Part shown: positions 7,219-16,268 of the stretch, piece after piece | How the letters are laid out: every line of letters begins with the position of its first letter | Position numbering within the stretch: position 1 is the first letter of the stretch | Source: an uncultured Bacteroidales bacterium | GTDB lineage: Bacteria > Bacteroidota > Bacteroidia > Bacteroidales > Muribaculaceae | DNA length: 45,288 nt | NCBI GenBank assembly: GCA_902760865.1 | Contig: CACWID010000022.1 | Location: forward strand, 1 to 45,288 | Reading direction: 5' to 3' | Made by a program: the position numbers and the translations under genes | Notes under the pieces: model-generated | What the model saw: the letters and a program-made list of their open reading frames with translations, nothing else | Told to the model about the DNA's origin: nothing | Databases searched by the model: none

Positions 7219-10200
7219 CTTTCTTACGTGTTACAACGGGTTTATTGACATCCTCGCTGTCAAGGGGCACTGTGAACGTGCGATTCTCCTCAACGGCCTC
7301 GGAGATGGCATCGATGGCATTCTCTTGCAGCTTCAGCTCGGCCTTGCGGGCCTTCTCGAGCGAGTCACGCAGCAAGTACTCGCGCGAGTGCTTGAAGGTG
7401 AAGAGGTTCTTCAGGTTGGTGAGCTTGCGCTTGAGCACATAGGCGACACCGGTCTCGGCCACCTTGTCTTCCATCACATTCTTGTAGCTCATGTGGCGGA
7501 AGAGCTTGAAGTAACGGCTGCCGACATTGTTGAGGTAATATTCCAGCGACACTTCGTTGAAGAGATTGCTGGCGATATTCTCTTCCTGGGCAGCGGTCGG
7601 ATTATACTCGCCGCCCACGACAATCCTGAATCGGTCGTTGAACAACGACTTGGCCAGACGGTAGCTATAGCTGGTCTCGGTGCCGGTGCCTCGGGCTCCC
7701 ACATACTGATTGATGCCGAAGGAGAGGTCGATGCCGGGCAGCGTCTGGGCGGCCCAGGCATTGAGCTTGGACTGCAGGAATGAGAAGAGTGCCGAGCTGG
7801 CCGATGCTGTAAAGACGTTGTTGCCACTCTCGTTGGGATCCATATAAGTGTTCGTCAACAGCAGATTGATGGCCCGCTCGGAGCGTTTATTTTCACCCAT
7901 GGTCTGCAGGTCGTTCTGCACATAGGGGTTATTCTCGCAATTGAGGTCAAACTTCAGGTCGATGGCGCTGAGCGTGCCACCCACATGGGCTTCGATCACG
8001 AAGTCCACGGGATCCTTCTGGTTTTTCGCACTGGCTTTCAGGCGCTCGGTGCCATTGAGGTCAAGCTGGGGATTGAGCATATCTCCAGTCCAGGTAATCG
8101 TGCTGCCAGGTGTAATGTTAAAGTTTTTCTGCGAAATCATCGGGGGCGTGTAGCGCAGGTTGCCGCTGGCAATCGTGTAGGTACCCGTCAGGTTGTCCTT
8201 TCCTGCAAAATCAAGGGTATATTTCAGACGGCCACTACCATCAATTGTCGCACGATTCTGGCCGTCCTCCGACAAGTATGCATTAATCTTGGCTCCCTGT
8301 TCCACGGTGATATTCGCCAGGATATTGGTCGCACTGCTGCCCTTGCCGGTCACCAGGACGGCAGTAGCAGCGGGATGTTTGAAGTCGGTGAAGGTCACCA
8401 TGTTCTCGTCTATCGACTTGGAGAGCTGCGAGATATCGTCCTTCATTACATAGGTGATATTGGAGCCTGCCAGCAGCGTGGCATCGGCACGCACGATCAT
8501 GAAGTCTCCGCGCCCCTTGACAGTGGCGTTGATATCGGCAAGACCCTTGCCGAAGATCTGCGTCACTTCATCCTGCTTGCTGTCCATGAACTGAACCTCA
8601 CGGCCGTCGGCCTGCAGGTCGATAACCATGTTGTCCAGATCGCGCAGGTCCACGGTGCCGTTAAGTATCACGGGACTACGGTTAGAACCGATGAGCTTGT
8701 AGTTATTGAAGGTGATGACGTTGTCGTCGATGGGGATGCGGTCGTGGGCAAACTTCAGCGAGCTGCCGTAGCGCGGCAGGTTGAGTGTTGCCGAGTCGGC
8801 AGTGAAGTAGCCGTGGACGTGAGGATTGTCCATCGAGCCGCTCACGGCCAAAGTGCCCATGGCATAGCCTGAAAGCCAGATGTAGTCACCGAGGATGAAC
8901 GCATTGGCACGCGACAGCGGGAAGCGCTCAAAGCTGGCCTCCAGGTTGAGCGGCGTGTCGGCCGTCGCATCGTTGAGCGAGCCGCGCAGGGTTGCCGACC
9001 GCTTGCCGTCAAGGATGAGGTCGGCGGTCAGCGTCGTGGCTGCGGTAGCGGGGTCGAAGTCAAAGTCGGCGTTGAGGGTCACGTCGCCCTCAGGTTTGCC
9101 GTTATAGACAAAGTCCTTGATGTCGATGACGCCGTCGCCATCGGCATTGGTTCCGTCCCAGTTGATATCGACGTTGGCATTCATCGTGCCGCTGGTCTTG
9201 TCAAACATCGGTACGATGCGGGTCCACTCCTCCAGATGCAGGTTGTCGATGTTGAGTTGGATGTTCTCGGTCCCCTCGCCGGGCAGGCGCGTGGTCATCA
9301 GTTCCACACTGCTGCTGTCGCTCTGCAGCTTCAGGTTGGCGTCGAGCATGCGTGTACGGTAATCCAGGTTCACAAAGTTATCCTCGTTGACTGTCCAGTC
9401 GCGATAGCCGATGACCAAATTGTCCTTGCCGAACAGGCGCATTCTCACCTCATCGTCGGTCAATCGTGCATTGCAGCCCAGGCGATACCCCGTCTCGTGC
9501 TTGATGTTCTTCTGATGCAGCATGAAGTCCACCGCCGGGCCCTTCAAGCCGCCCTCGATGTCCACCGTGGCAAACTCGTCCCAAGTGCCGGGTCTGTTGC
9601 CCATGTGGGCGTTGAAGGCGAGATATTGGTTCTGCAGCTCGTTGGCGTGGATGGTGATGGTGTCGATATTGGTCTCGGCGATGCTGATGCCGTGGGCGCG
9701 GCCATCGATATAGATGCTGGTGTCGCGGCTCACCTCGCAGCTGATGTCACGGAAGTCAATCTCCTTTTGCTGCAGGTAGCGCTGCACCAGACCATCGGTT
9801 CCCATGTGCATGTCGAAGTCGAAGTAAGGCATCGGCTCCTTCAACCGCTCCACATCGAGCCAGCGCTCGTTGTACTGGCGCTTGAACTCGTCGGCGGTAT
9901 TGCCGAATTTCTCGGCCAACTTCATCATGCCCATCGGCGAGTTCAGGTGGGCGTAGTTGTCCTCGTTCTCAACCAGAATGCAGGTGATGGACGGGGTACT
10001 GTGGAGCGTGGCGTGAGCCTCGTCGGTCACGAGCTGGCTGCTATCCAGCTGCCAGTCGATGTCACGCAGCGTGAGGTCGGCGTCCCATTCCTGGGTGCGC
10101 AGGTTGATGTCGCCCTCGGCATGCAGCTTGGTCTTGCCGTTGCAGGTGCCGTCGGTCATGCCCAGATGCTGTAGATCCAGGTCGCGCACGTCGCCATCGG

Positions 10201-12118
10201 CAGTGAAGACGTAGTGGTCGTTGCAGATGGTGCCGTGGGCATTGACGTCCAGGTCAGCCCCTCGGTTGGCGCTGGAGGCATAGACGTCGGCATAGCCGCC
10301 GCGCAGCTTGCCACGGGCCCTCAGGTTGCCATAGCGCTGGCCGTTATAGCGCACGCTGGCGAGGTTGACGGTAGCGTCGGTCCACGTCGAGCCACAGTCG
10401 GTGAAGTCAAAGCCATGGCCACGGGCATCGATGCTGCCCGTCAGGTTATTGACGTCATAGTCTGGCAGGAACGACTTGACGGGGAAGTTGTTGAACGTGG
10501 CGTCCACGTCATAGTTCTCGTTGCACACGTCATAGTAGCCGTCGCCACGCAACGTGCCCCCGCCGGTGGAGACGCGCAGGTTGCGGGCCACCCATTTGCA
10601 GCCTTCCTTATTGACCTTGCCGCTCATCTTCATGGGCGGCAGCTTCACGCCATTCAGGCCCAGCATCTTGTTCAGTGCACTGGGGTCACGCAGGTCCACC
10701 TCGGTGTCGAGGTCGGCCTTCATGCGGTCCATGTCGGTGGGATTGTAGATGGTGCCTTTGCCCTTCACGCGGCCCAGGCCGGGCACATCGGCATCCAGCG
10801 AGTGGATGTCAACGCGCTTGTCGTTGCCGCGGGCTTTAGCCTTGATTTTGACAGGTTTGTTGTGCGGCAGGTCCTTCAGCGCCTTTCGGGCCTCAGGCAC
10901 GAGTTTCTCCACCTCGTTGAGGTCGATTTTGCTGTCGGTATCGATAGAGGCTTTGCCGTTGGGCTTGCCGTCAAGCATATCCTGGTCCACATGGGCATCC
11001 ATCTTGATGTCACTGCCCTTGGTCTTGAGCTTCATATCGTTGAGGTCCAAGCCGTTCTTGTTCTTGTCAATGGTGCCGCTGGCATCCTTGACCTGCAGAC
11101 CGCTGCGCTCCTTGCCGCTGAGGTGCTTGACGGGCACCTTGAGGTTGTCGCCGTCCATCTCAAAGTTGTCGATTTCGGCATTGACGTCCTCGACCTCAAT
11201 ATTGTCCGGGTCCAGCGTGGTGCCGGGTTTATTGGGCTTCTTGCCGGTCTGTGAATATTTGCCCTTGCTGTCCTTGACGCGCACCTTGCCTGCATTGACC
11301 TTCCAGGGCTTGTCGTCGCCCTTGTCCTGCTTGGCCTCCTTGGGCATGGGGTGGTCCTTGCTATACTGCTTAGCATCCTTCTCGCTGGGGTGCTCATAGT
11401 TCACGTCGGCCTTATCGACATCGAGTTCACCCACATCGACAGTCTGTTCTCCGGTATCGACTTTCACGTTCTTGGCCTCGGCATGGCCCACCTTGGCATC
11501 AAGCTTATCGATGGTGGGCTTCATGTCCATCTTGAAGTCCATATCGTCGGCAGTGACTTTGTCGGCAGTGACCTTCCAGGGCTTGCTGGGCTCCTTTTCG
11601 GGTTCAGGTTTCTTCTTCTCGGGCTTGTAGCTCATCTTGGCCTTGCCGCCCTTGAGTGAGGCGTTGCCCACATCGACCTTGTTGTTGTTCAGGTCAACCG
11701 AGGCCTTGTCAACCTTGGCTTCATCCAAATCCACGTCCAAGTCAGTAGAGCCGTCCTCGGTCTTGATCTGGCTCTTGGCACCCTTCATCGAGACATTATC
11801 GGCCTCCACCTTCTTGTCCAGCAGGGGGCCGGGCTTGATATTTGCCTTGACCTCATCGGCTTTGAAGAGGGTGTCGCCGTTCTCGTCGATGACCTGAATG
11901 TCGGTCGCCGACACGTCGAGCGGGAAGCGCACGCGCACATCGCCCACGCTGATGTCCTTGCCTGTCTTCTTGCTGGCATACTCGGCGGCGATATCAGCCG
12001 CCTTGTTCTGCACCCAGGGAATATATGCGGCAAACGGCAGTGCGGCCACCACGCCCAACACGCCGGCACTCACCCATCGGGCGAGTTTACTCAACATATT
12101 TCCCTTTTTGCCAAACAT
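7199..12118 (-). CDS. tamB: TamB, envelope-spanning translocation/assembly module protein
   Basis: A very long AsmA/TamB-like protein of 1639 residues. An N-terminal membrane anchor (VSAGVLGVVAALPFAAYIPWV, about residues 16-36) is followed by long beta-strand repeats expected to form a periplasm-spanning groove. The C-terminus is the DUF490/TamB domain (for example GNLRYTPPMISQKNFNI and ARGTGTETSYSYRLAKSLFND). Residues of about 95-400 are unusually rich in Lys and Asp, with repeated DKPWKVNAGKV/SKPWKVTADKV phrases and a Lys-Pro-Glu linker (KKKPEPEKEPSKPWK). Phrases of this kind occur in Bacteroidetes TamB, but the charge density is striking. By family it bridges the inner membrane to TamL and carries lipids or helps outer-membrane protein assembly. 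Confidence 0.9.
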   Translation of the reverse strand: MFGKKGNMLSKLARWVSAGVLGVVAALPFAAYIPWVQNKAADIAAEYASKKTGKDISVGDVRVRFPLDVSATDIQVIDENGDTLFKADEVKANIKPGPLLDKKVEADNVSMKGAKSQIKTEDGSTDLDVDLDEAKVDKASVDLNNNKVDVGNASLKGGKAKMSYKPEKKKPEPEKEPSKPWKVTADKVTADDMDFKMDMKPTIDKLDAKVGHAEAKNVKVDTGEQTVDVGELDVDKADVNYEHPSEKDAKQYSKDHPMPKEAKQDKGDDKPWKVNAGKVRVKDSKGKYSQTGKKPNKPGTTLDPDNIEVEDVNAEIDNFEMDGDNLKVPVKHLSGKERSGLQVKDASGTIDKNKNGLDLNDMKLKTKGSDIKMDAHVDQDMLDGKPNGKASIDTDSKIDLNEVEKLVPEARKALKDLPHNKPVKIKAKARGNDKRVDIHSLDADVPGLGRVKGKGTIYNPTDMDRMKADLDTEVDLRDPSALNKMLGLNGVKLPPMKMSGKVNKEGCKWVARNLRVSTGGGTLRGDGYYDVCNENYDVDATFNNFPVKSFLPDYDVNNLTGSIDARGHGFDFTDCGSTWTDATVNLASVRYNGQRYGNLRARGKLRGGYADVYASSANRGADLDVNAHGTICNDHYVFTADGDVRDLDLQHLGMTDGTCNGKTKLHAEGDINLRTQEWDADLTLRDIDWQLDSSQLVTDEAHATLHSTPSITCILVENEDNYAHLNSPMGMMKLAEKFGNTADEFKRQYNERWLDVERLKEPMPYFDFDMHMGTDGLVQRYLQQKEIDFRDISCEVSRDTSIYIDGRAHGISIAETNIDTITIHANELQNQYLAFNAHMGNRPGTWDEFATVDIEGGLKGPAVDFMLHQKNIKHETGYRLGCNARLTDDEVRMRLFGKDNLVIGYRDWTVNEDNFVNLDYRTRMLDANLKLQSDSSSVELMTTRLPGEGTENIQLNIDNLHLEEWTRIVPMFDKTSGTMNANVDINWDGTNADGDGVIDIKDFVYNGKPEGDVTLNADFDFDPATAATTLTADLILDGKRSATLRGSLNDATADTPLNLEASFERFPLSRANAFILGDYIWLSGYAMGTLAVSGSMDNPHVHGYFTADSATLNLPRYGSSLKFAHDRIPIDDNVITFNNYKLIGSNRSPVILNGTVDLRDLDNMVIDLQADGREVQFMDSKQDEVTQIFGKGLADINATVKGRGDFMIVRADATLLAGSNITYVMKDDISQLSKSIDENMVTFTDFKHPAATAVLVTGKGSSATNILANITVEQGAKINAYLSEDGQNRATIDGSGRLKYTLDFAGKDNLTGTYTIASGNLRYTPPMISQKNFNITPGSTITWTGDMLNPQLDLNGTERLKASAKNQKDPVDFVIEAHVGGTLSAIDLKFDLNCENNPYVQNDLQTMGENKRSERAINLLLTNTYMDPNESGNNVFTASASSALFSFLQSKLNAWAAQTLPGIDLSFGINQYVGARGTGTETSYSYRLAKSLFNDRFRIVVGGEYNPTAAQEENIASNLFNEVSLEYYLNNVGSRYFKLFRHMSYKNVMEDKVAETGVAYVLKRKLTNLKNLFTFKHSREYLLRDSLEKARKAELKLQENAIDAISEAVEENRTFTVPLDSEDVNKPVVTRKKDDESNE

Positions 12119-12160
12119 TTATCGTCAAACTCAACGGGTACAGTACCTCATATTAAACCA

Positions 12161-12191
12161 CAAATTTACTAAAGTTTCGCGAAACAACAAG
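12161..12191 (-). promoter_or_regulatory. Promoter of tamB-tamL
   Basis: On the - strand CTTG, a 19-base spacer and TAAATTTG (12161-12168) form a near match to the Bacteroidetes housekeeping promoter TTTG-N19/20-TAnnTTTG. The start codon of tamB follows about 43 bases downstream. It lies back to back with the promoter of the folate gene. Confidence 0.6.
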
Positions 12192-12228
12192 AATCTTTCG
12201 CGGGATTTGCCATCAAAGGCGAAAAAAT

Positions 12229-12259
12229 CTTGTTGTACATGAAATAAATATTACCTTTG
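12229..12259 (+). promoter_or_regulatory. Promoter of the 5-formyl-THF cyclo-ligase gene
   Basis: CTTG at 12229-12232, a 19-base spacer and TACCTTTG at 12252-12259 match the Bacteroidetes promoter pattern with one mismatch in the upstream element. The ATG lies 41 bases downstream of the -7 element. Confidence 0.6.
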
Positions 12260-12299
12260 CAGCCAGACAACAACAAGAGACACATACAACATTCACGAC

Positions 12300-12872
12300 A
12301 TGACAAAAAAGCAGTTAAGACAACAGATCAAGCAGTTGAAGGCGATGACTCCGGTAGCCTTGAGACACGTAGAGGCCGACATGGTATTCAAGACCATCCA
12401 GACAATGTCGGTGTGGAAACAGGCACAGCACATCTTGTGCTACTGGTCGCTGCCCGACGAATTGCCGACGCACGAGGCTGTCAACCAGTGGCTTGCCGAA
12501 GGCAAGAGCATCTATCTGCCGCGTGTCAAGGGCGACGACCTGGAGATTGTGCCCTACCATGGAGCACTGAGCCTAGACGAGGACAACAAGTTTCACATCG
12601 GCGAACCCGTGGGCGAGGCTGTGGACGCGTCATGCCTGGAGCTGATCATCGTTCCGGCAGTGGCACTCGACGCCAACCGCAACCGCCTGGGCCGCGGAAA
12701 AGGTTTCTACGACCGTCTGCTGAACAGCACCTCATGTCCCACCATCGGTGTCGTGTGCGACTTCCAACTGGTGGATGAAGTCCCCGTCGAGCCCCATGAC
12801 CAACCGCTGGACTGCGTGGTCACGAGCGACGATGTCTATTGCGACGAGACAAAACGGCAACTGTTTAAATAA
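12300..12872 (+). CDS. 5-formyltetrahydrofolate cyclo-ligase
   Basis: Cytosolic enzyme of 190 residues that converts 5-formyl-THF and ATP to 5,10-methenyl-THF, returning stored folate to the one-carbon pool. The family hallmark GRGKGFYDR lies near residues 139-147, after VPAVALDANRNRLG; the N-terminal helix with KKQLRQQIK and the ILCYWSLPDELPT strand also fit. The length is normal for the family. It is divergent from tamB and is followed, after a short heptad-repeat spacer, by an M16 protease in the same direction. That neighbour is functionally unrelated, so any co-transcription looks incidental. Confidence 0.92.
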   Translation: MTKKQLRQQIKQLKAMTPVALRHVEADMVFKTIQTMSVWKQAQHILCYWSLPDELPTHEAVNQWLAEGKSIYLPRVKGDDLEIVPYHGALSLDEDNKFHIGEPVGEAVDASCLELIIVPAVALDANRNRLGRGKGFYDRLLNSTSCPTIGVVCDFQLVDEVPVEPHDQPLDCVVTSDDVYCDETKRQLFK

Positions 12873-12886
12873 GTTGCCAATTGCCG

Positions 12887-12928
12887 CTGACAACTGAAAA
12901 CTGAAAACTGAAAACTGAAAACTAAAAC
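12887..12928. repeat. Heptanucleotide tandem array, CTGAAAA x6, touching a start codon
   Basis: Six 7-base units: CTGACAA, four CTGAAAA and CTAAAAC. The array begins 15 bases after the stop codon of the folate gene and its last base is adjacent to the TTG start codon of the M16 protease, leaving no room for a separate ribosome-binding site. Confidence 0.85.
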
Positions 12929-15727
12929 TTGAGCAGACGAGCTATCATATTGATCATCGCGGTGATGGCGGTGCTGACCGCCGTTGCACGGACCGAACAG
13001 CAGCTGCCGGTGGACCCCGACCTGAGAATCGGACGCCTTGATAACGGATTGACCTACTACATCCGTCACAACAGCCAGCCGCAAGGCCGCGCCGAGTTCT
13101 GGCTGGTTCAGAACACGGGCTCGCTTGTCGAGGAGGATGACGAACGTGGCTTGGCCCACTTCATCGAGCACATCGCGTGGCAAGGAACGCGCAATTTCCC
13201 CGGCATCATGATGGTAGAGGTGTTGCAGAAGGCCGGTGTGTCCTATGGCGGCGACATCAACGCATCGACGGGCTTTGACGACACGCGGTTCCAAATTTCT
13301 AACGTCCCCACCGAGCGCACCGAACTGCTCGACACCGTCCTGCTGATGATGCGGGACCTGATGACGGAACTCAACTTTGACGACCGTGCCATCGAGGAGG
13401 AACGACGCGTCATCGAGGAGGAGTGGCGCATGCATGCCGACCAGATGATGCGCCTCTATGAGAACACCCTGCCCATACTGTTCTCCGGCAGCCGTTATGC
13501 CAGCCGCATCCCCATCGGCGACATGTCGGTTGTGCGCAACGCGACGCGCCCCCAGCTCATCAGTTTCTATCACCGCTGGTATTGTCCACAGCGACAGGCT
13601 GTTGTCATTGTGGGGGATTTTGATGCCGAGCGCATGGAGAAGATGGTCAAGCGCACCTTCGGCACCATTAGCCGGCGTGATAACCCCGACACCGACCCGC
13701 ATCTTGGCGACATCCCCGACCACAACGGAGTGACATACGCCCTGAATACCGACCCCGAGGCGACAGGCACCATGCTCTACCTGATGTTTGAACACAGCCA
13801 GGTGCCTAAGGAACTACGAGGAACGGCTGTTTACCTGCGACACAACGTGTTGACGATGCTCGAGGAGGAACTCTTGAGCAAGCGCATCGACGAGATGACC
13901 AGGATTCAAGGCACACCTTTCAGCTATGGCACGGCCCAGGACAGACGCATGCTCATCACACGCACCCGCGACGCCCTGGCTCTTGCCGCCATGGTCAATG
14001 AGGGACGCTCTCTCGAGGCCCTCGACACGTTGATCACCCTGGCCGCCCGCGTGCAGCAACATGGCTTCACCCCTGCGGAACTGGAGCGTGCCAAGCGCAA
14101 CGTGCGCGCCCAGTTTACCGACTGGCAGTCCGAAGCCGACAAACGCACCAGCCGGGAATATGCCGACGAATACATGGACCACTACGTCAACGGCGGCTAT
14201 ATACCCGGTGTCGTGGCAGAGTCACGGATGCTCATCGAGGAGCTGGACCGAGTCACGCTCGACGAAGTCAACTCCCGCATGCGGCAGGTCATCGGCAAGG
14301 ACAACGTCAGCGTCCTCATCTCTGGACCGCAGACGATGAGCGGCCCCAGCCGCTACCCCACCTCGCGCGACGTGATAGCCCACTTCAACCGCATCATCAA
14401 CACGCCCCAGTCGCCCTATGTCGATATCGTGGCGAGCAATGAGCTACTGGCGTCAGAACCCGCCAGCGGCATCATCATCAACGAGGTGCATGACCCGGCA
14501 ACGGGCATCACCACGATGACCCTGCACAACGGCGCCACCGTCAGGCTGAAGCCGACGACCTTCAAGAACAACGAGGTCCTGTTCAATGCCTTCAGCCTGG
14601 GCGGAGAATGGGCTTTTGGCGATACTGCCGACGTCAACGTTCGGCTCATGGACCAGGTCATCGAGGAGTGCGCCCTGGGCGGGCACACCATCAATCAGCT
14701 GAACAGGATGATGAGCGGCCGTCAGCTGGGCATATCGTTCATACTCAACGATGCCAACGAACAGCTGAGCGGGGGATGCCAGAGCGCTGACCTCGAGTCG
14801 CTGTTGCAGCTGTGCTACCTCTATTTTACTGACGTCACGCTCGACCAGGAGGCCTTCGACGTCCTCAAGACAGGCATCCGCTCACAACTGTCCCAGTCAA
14901 GCAACAACCCCAAGAAAATCTATAGCGACTCCATCGGCAGCACCATCTACATGGGCAATCCCATGTATCGCAGCATCAAGCCCGAGGATGTTGACCGGCT
15001 GGACGGCGAGCGCGTGCTGGAGCTCTACCGGCAACGCGTGGCCAATGCCGGTGATTATACCTTCTCGATAGTGGGCGCGTTCACCATCGATGAGGTGAGA
15101 CCACTCATCTGCAAGTACCTTGCCTCGCTGCCCGACAATGGTGTCCGCGAGACGGGCTATGGCGGCTACCGCCCTGCCATGGCCACAGGCGAGGTAGATA
15201 ACTTCTTCGAAGTCCCCATGCTGGGTCCCAAGACGTCAGTCTATGTCTCTATCATGGGCGACAAGCGATATAGCTATGACGACGAATTCATGATGGACCT
15301 CGTGGGCGAGTCGGTGGGGACCGCACTCTTGACACTGCTGCGCCACGAGAAGCACGGCACCTATGATGTCGGGGCCGACGGCAGCTTGTCGATCTATCAG
15401 AACCGATGGATGGTGAACTATGAGTTTGAGACCAGCACAGCCGACAGGGACAGCATGCTGATATATGCCGACTACGCCGTGAACACCATCTTCTACTATG
15501 GTGTGTCCGAAGAGCTGTTCAAAATGATGAAGGAGAGTGTCAACCTGCAGCATCAGAGTGCCTTACAAACCAACGGCTACTGGATGCACGCGCTGCAGAT
15601 GCGTGCGCTGGGAGTCGATATCATCAGCGGCTTTGACCGCATCTACCCCACCCTGACACTGGATCTGCTCAACAACTACATCCAGGCCCTCAGGCCACAC
15701 ACGAAGCTCCGCATCGTCATGAACTGA
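12929..15727 (+). CDS. Exported M16-family zinc metalloprotease (PqqL-like)
   Basis: A pitrilysin-type protease of 932 residues with the duplicated M16 architecture. The N-terminal half is catalytic: the inverted zinc motif HFIEH lies at residues 77-81, with the distal glutamate about 76 residues later in AIEEERRVIEEEW (near 155-165). The C-terminal half (from about 500) lacks HxxEH and should be the inactive clam-shell partner. A signal peptide (RRAIILIIAVMAVLTAVA) points to export. The start is TTG: the first in-frame ATG (12965) would cut the signal peptide. The upstream leader consists almost wholly of the heptad array. Substrates are unknown; family members degrade peptides and small proteins. 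Confidence 0.9.
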   Translation: MSRRAIILIIAVMAVLTAVARTEQQLPVDPDLRIGRLDNGLTYYIRHNSQPQGRAEFWLVQNTGSLVEEDDERGLAHFIEHIAWQGTRNFPGIMMVEVLQKAGVSYGGDINASTGFDDTRFQISNVPTERTELLDTVLLMMRDLMTELNFDDRAIEEERRVIEEEWRMHADQMMRLYENTLPILFSGSRYASRIPIGDMSVVRNATRPQLISFYHRWYCPQRQAVVIVGDFDAERMEKMVKRTFGTISRRDNPDTDPHLGDIPDHNGVTYALNTDPEATGTMLYLMFEHSQVPKELRGTAVYLRHNVLTMLEEELLSKRIDEMTRIQGTPFSYGTAQDRRMLITRTRDALALAAMVNEGRSLEALDTLITLAARVQQHGFTPAELERAKRNVRAQFTDWQSEADKRTSREYADEYMDHYVNGGYIPGVVAESRMLIEELDRVTLDEVNSRMRQVIGKDNVSVLISGPQTMSGPSRYPTSRDVIAHFNRIINTPQSPYVDIVASNELLASEPASGIIINEVHDPATGITTMTLHNGATVRLKPTTFKNNEVLFNAFSLGGEWAFGDTADVNVRLMDQVIEECALGGHTINQLNRMMSGRQLGISFILNDANEQLSGGCQSADLESLLQLCYLYFTDVTLDQEAFDVLKTGIRSQLSQSSNNPKKIYSDSIGSTIYMGNPMYRSIKPEDVDRLDGERVLELYRQRVANAGDYTFSIVGAFTIDEVRPLICKYLASLPDNGVRETGYGGYRPAMATGEVDNFFEVPMLGPKTSVYVSIMGDKRYSYDDEFMMDLVGESVGTALLTLLRHEKHGTYDVGADGSLSIYQNRWMVNYEFETSTADRDSMLIYADYAVNTIFYYGVSEELFKMMKESVNLQHQSALQTNGYWMHALQMRALGVDIISGFDRIYPTLTLDLLNNYIQALRPHTKLRIVMN

Positions 15728-15782
15728 GCCGCCACCCCGTTGGCGCCTTCAAAGAAATACGGTTTCCCAATCCATCCGCACT

Positions 15783-15863
15783 GTAGAGACGCAAAGTTTT
15801 GCGTCTCAAGTATAGCATATGGTAACGCCCAACGGTGGAAGACGCAAAATTCTGCGTCTCTAC
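15783..15863. repeat. GAGACGC double-hairpin element
   Basis: The 81-base element is bounded by GTAGAGACGCA and its exact reverse complement TGCGTCTCTAC. Inside, GAGACGCAAA (15786-15795) pairs with TTTGCGTCTC (15798-15807), and AGACGCA (15840-15846) pairs with TGCGTCT (15853-15859). A single-hairpin relative occurs at 39254-39275. The structure resembles REP/BIME- or MITE-type palindromic elements; no coding capacity. Confidence 0.75.
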
Positions 15864-16174
15864 TATGCCTCAGATAACGTAGGTTCGACGGAATTATTAT
15901 TTGTCAATCAGTGTGTTAGCAACTGGATGTATGTCAAAATTGCGACACGGTAATATTACCGAGCTATCGCTCGGGAAATTAAACAAATTTTTAAATTAAA
16001 ATTGAAATATTATGATATTAATTAAAATTTTATAATTAGTTTGATTAATTTCCCGCCCGCAGGGCGGTTATAATTCTAGCAATTGATTTATGACACACCC
16101 ACCTGGGGGCACGTTGATGCCCCAAGAGTAAAGTGCTTTGAAGGTGAATCATACTCCTCCGGCGCTACGCGCCA

Positions 16175-16195
16175 CCTCCCCTAACTTAGGGGAGG
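16175..16195. terminator. Perfect palindrome CCTCCCCTAA-C-TTAGGGGAGG
   Basis: Ten-base perfect stem around a single C. It lies between convergent genes, about 75 bases after the stop codon of the FAD oxidoreductase. It may act as a terminator or may be a dispersed palindromic repeat; no U-run follows on the - strand. Confidence 0.45.
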
Positions 16196-16268
16196 AATTG
16201 AGTATCTGCAACATATTTTGGCTTCGCCTAAAGAACCGTCGAACTCACGTTCGATAGATTTGATATTT

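Larger units (their letters stand above)
15728..16268. other. Gene-free, hairpin-rich spacer
   Basis: No credible gene lies in these 541 bases. They hold a GAGACGC composite element (15783-15863), a CCGAGC/GCTCGG hairpin near 15959-15974, a very AT-rich stretch (about 15975-16050), a CCGCCC/GGGCGG hairpin near 16054-16068, a GGCGC/GCGCC hairpin at 16161-16173 and a perfect CCTCCCCTAA palindrome at 16175-16195. The spacer separates the convergent M16 protease and FAD oxidoreductase genes. Confidence 0.7.

Noticed and set aside
9236-11254. Two long + strand frames (312 and 346 residues) opposite tamB
   Set aside because: Ala/Val/His-rich translations typical of antisense shadows, without start context or family features; tamB on the other strand is continuous and has its expected ends.
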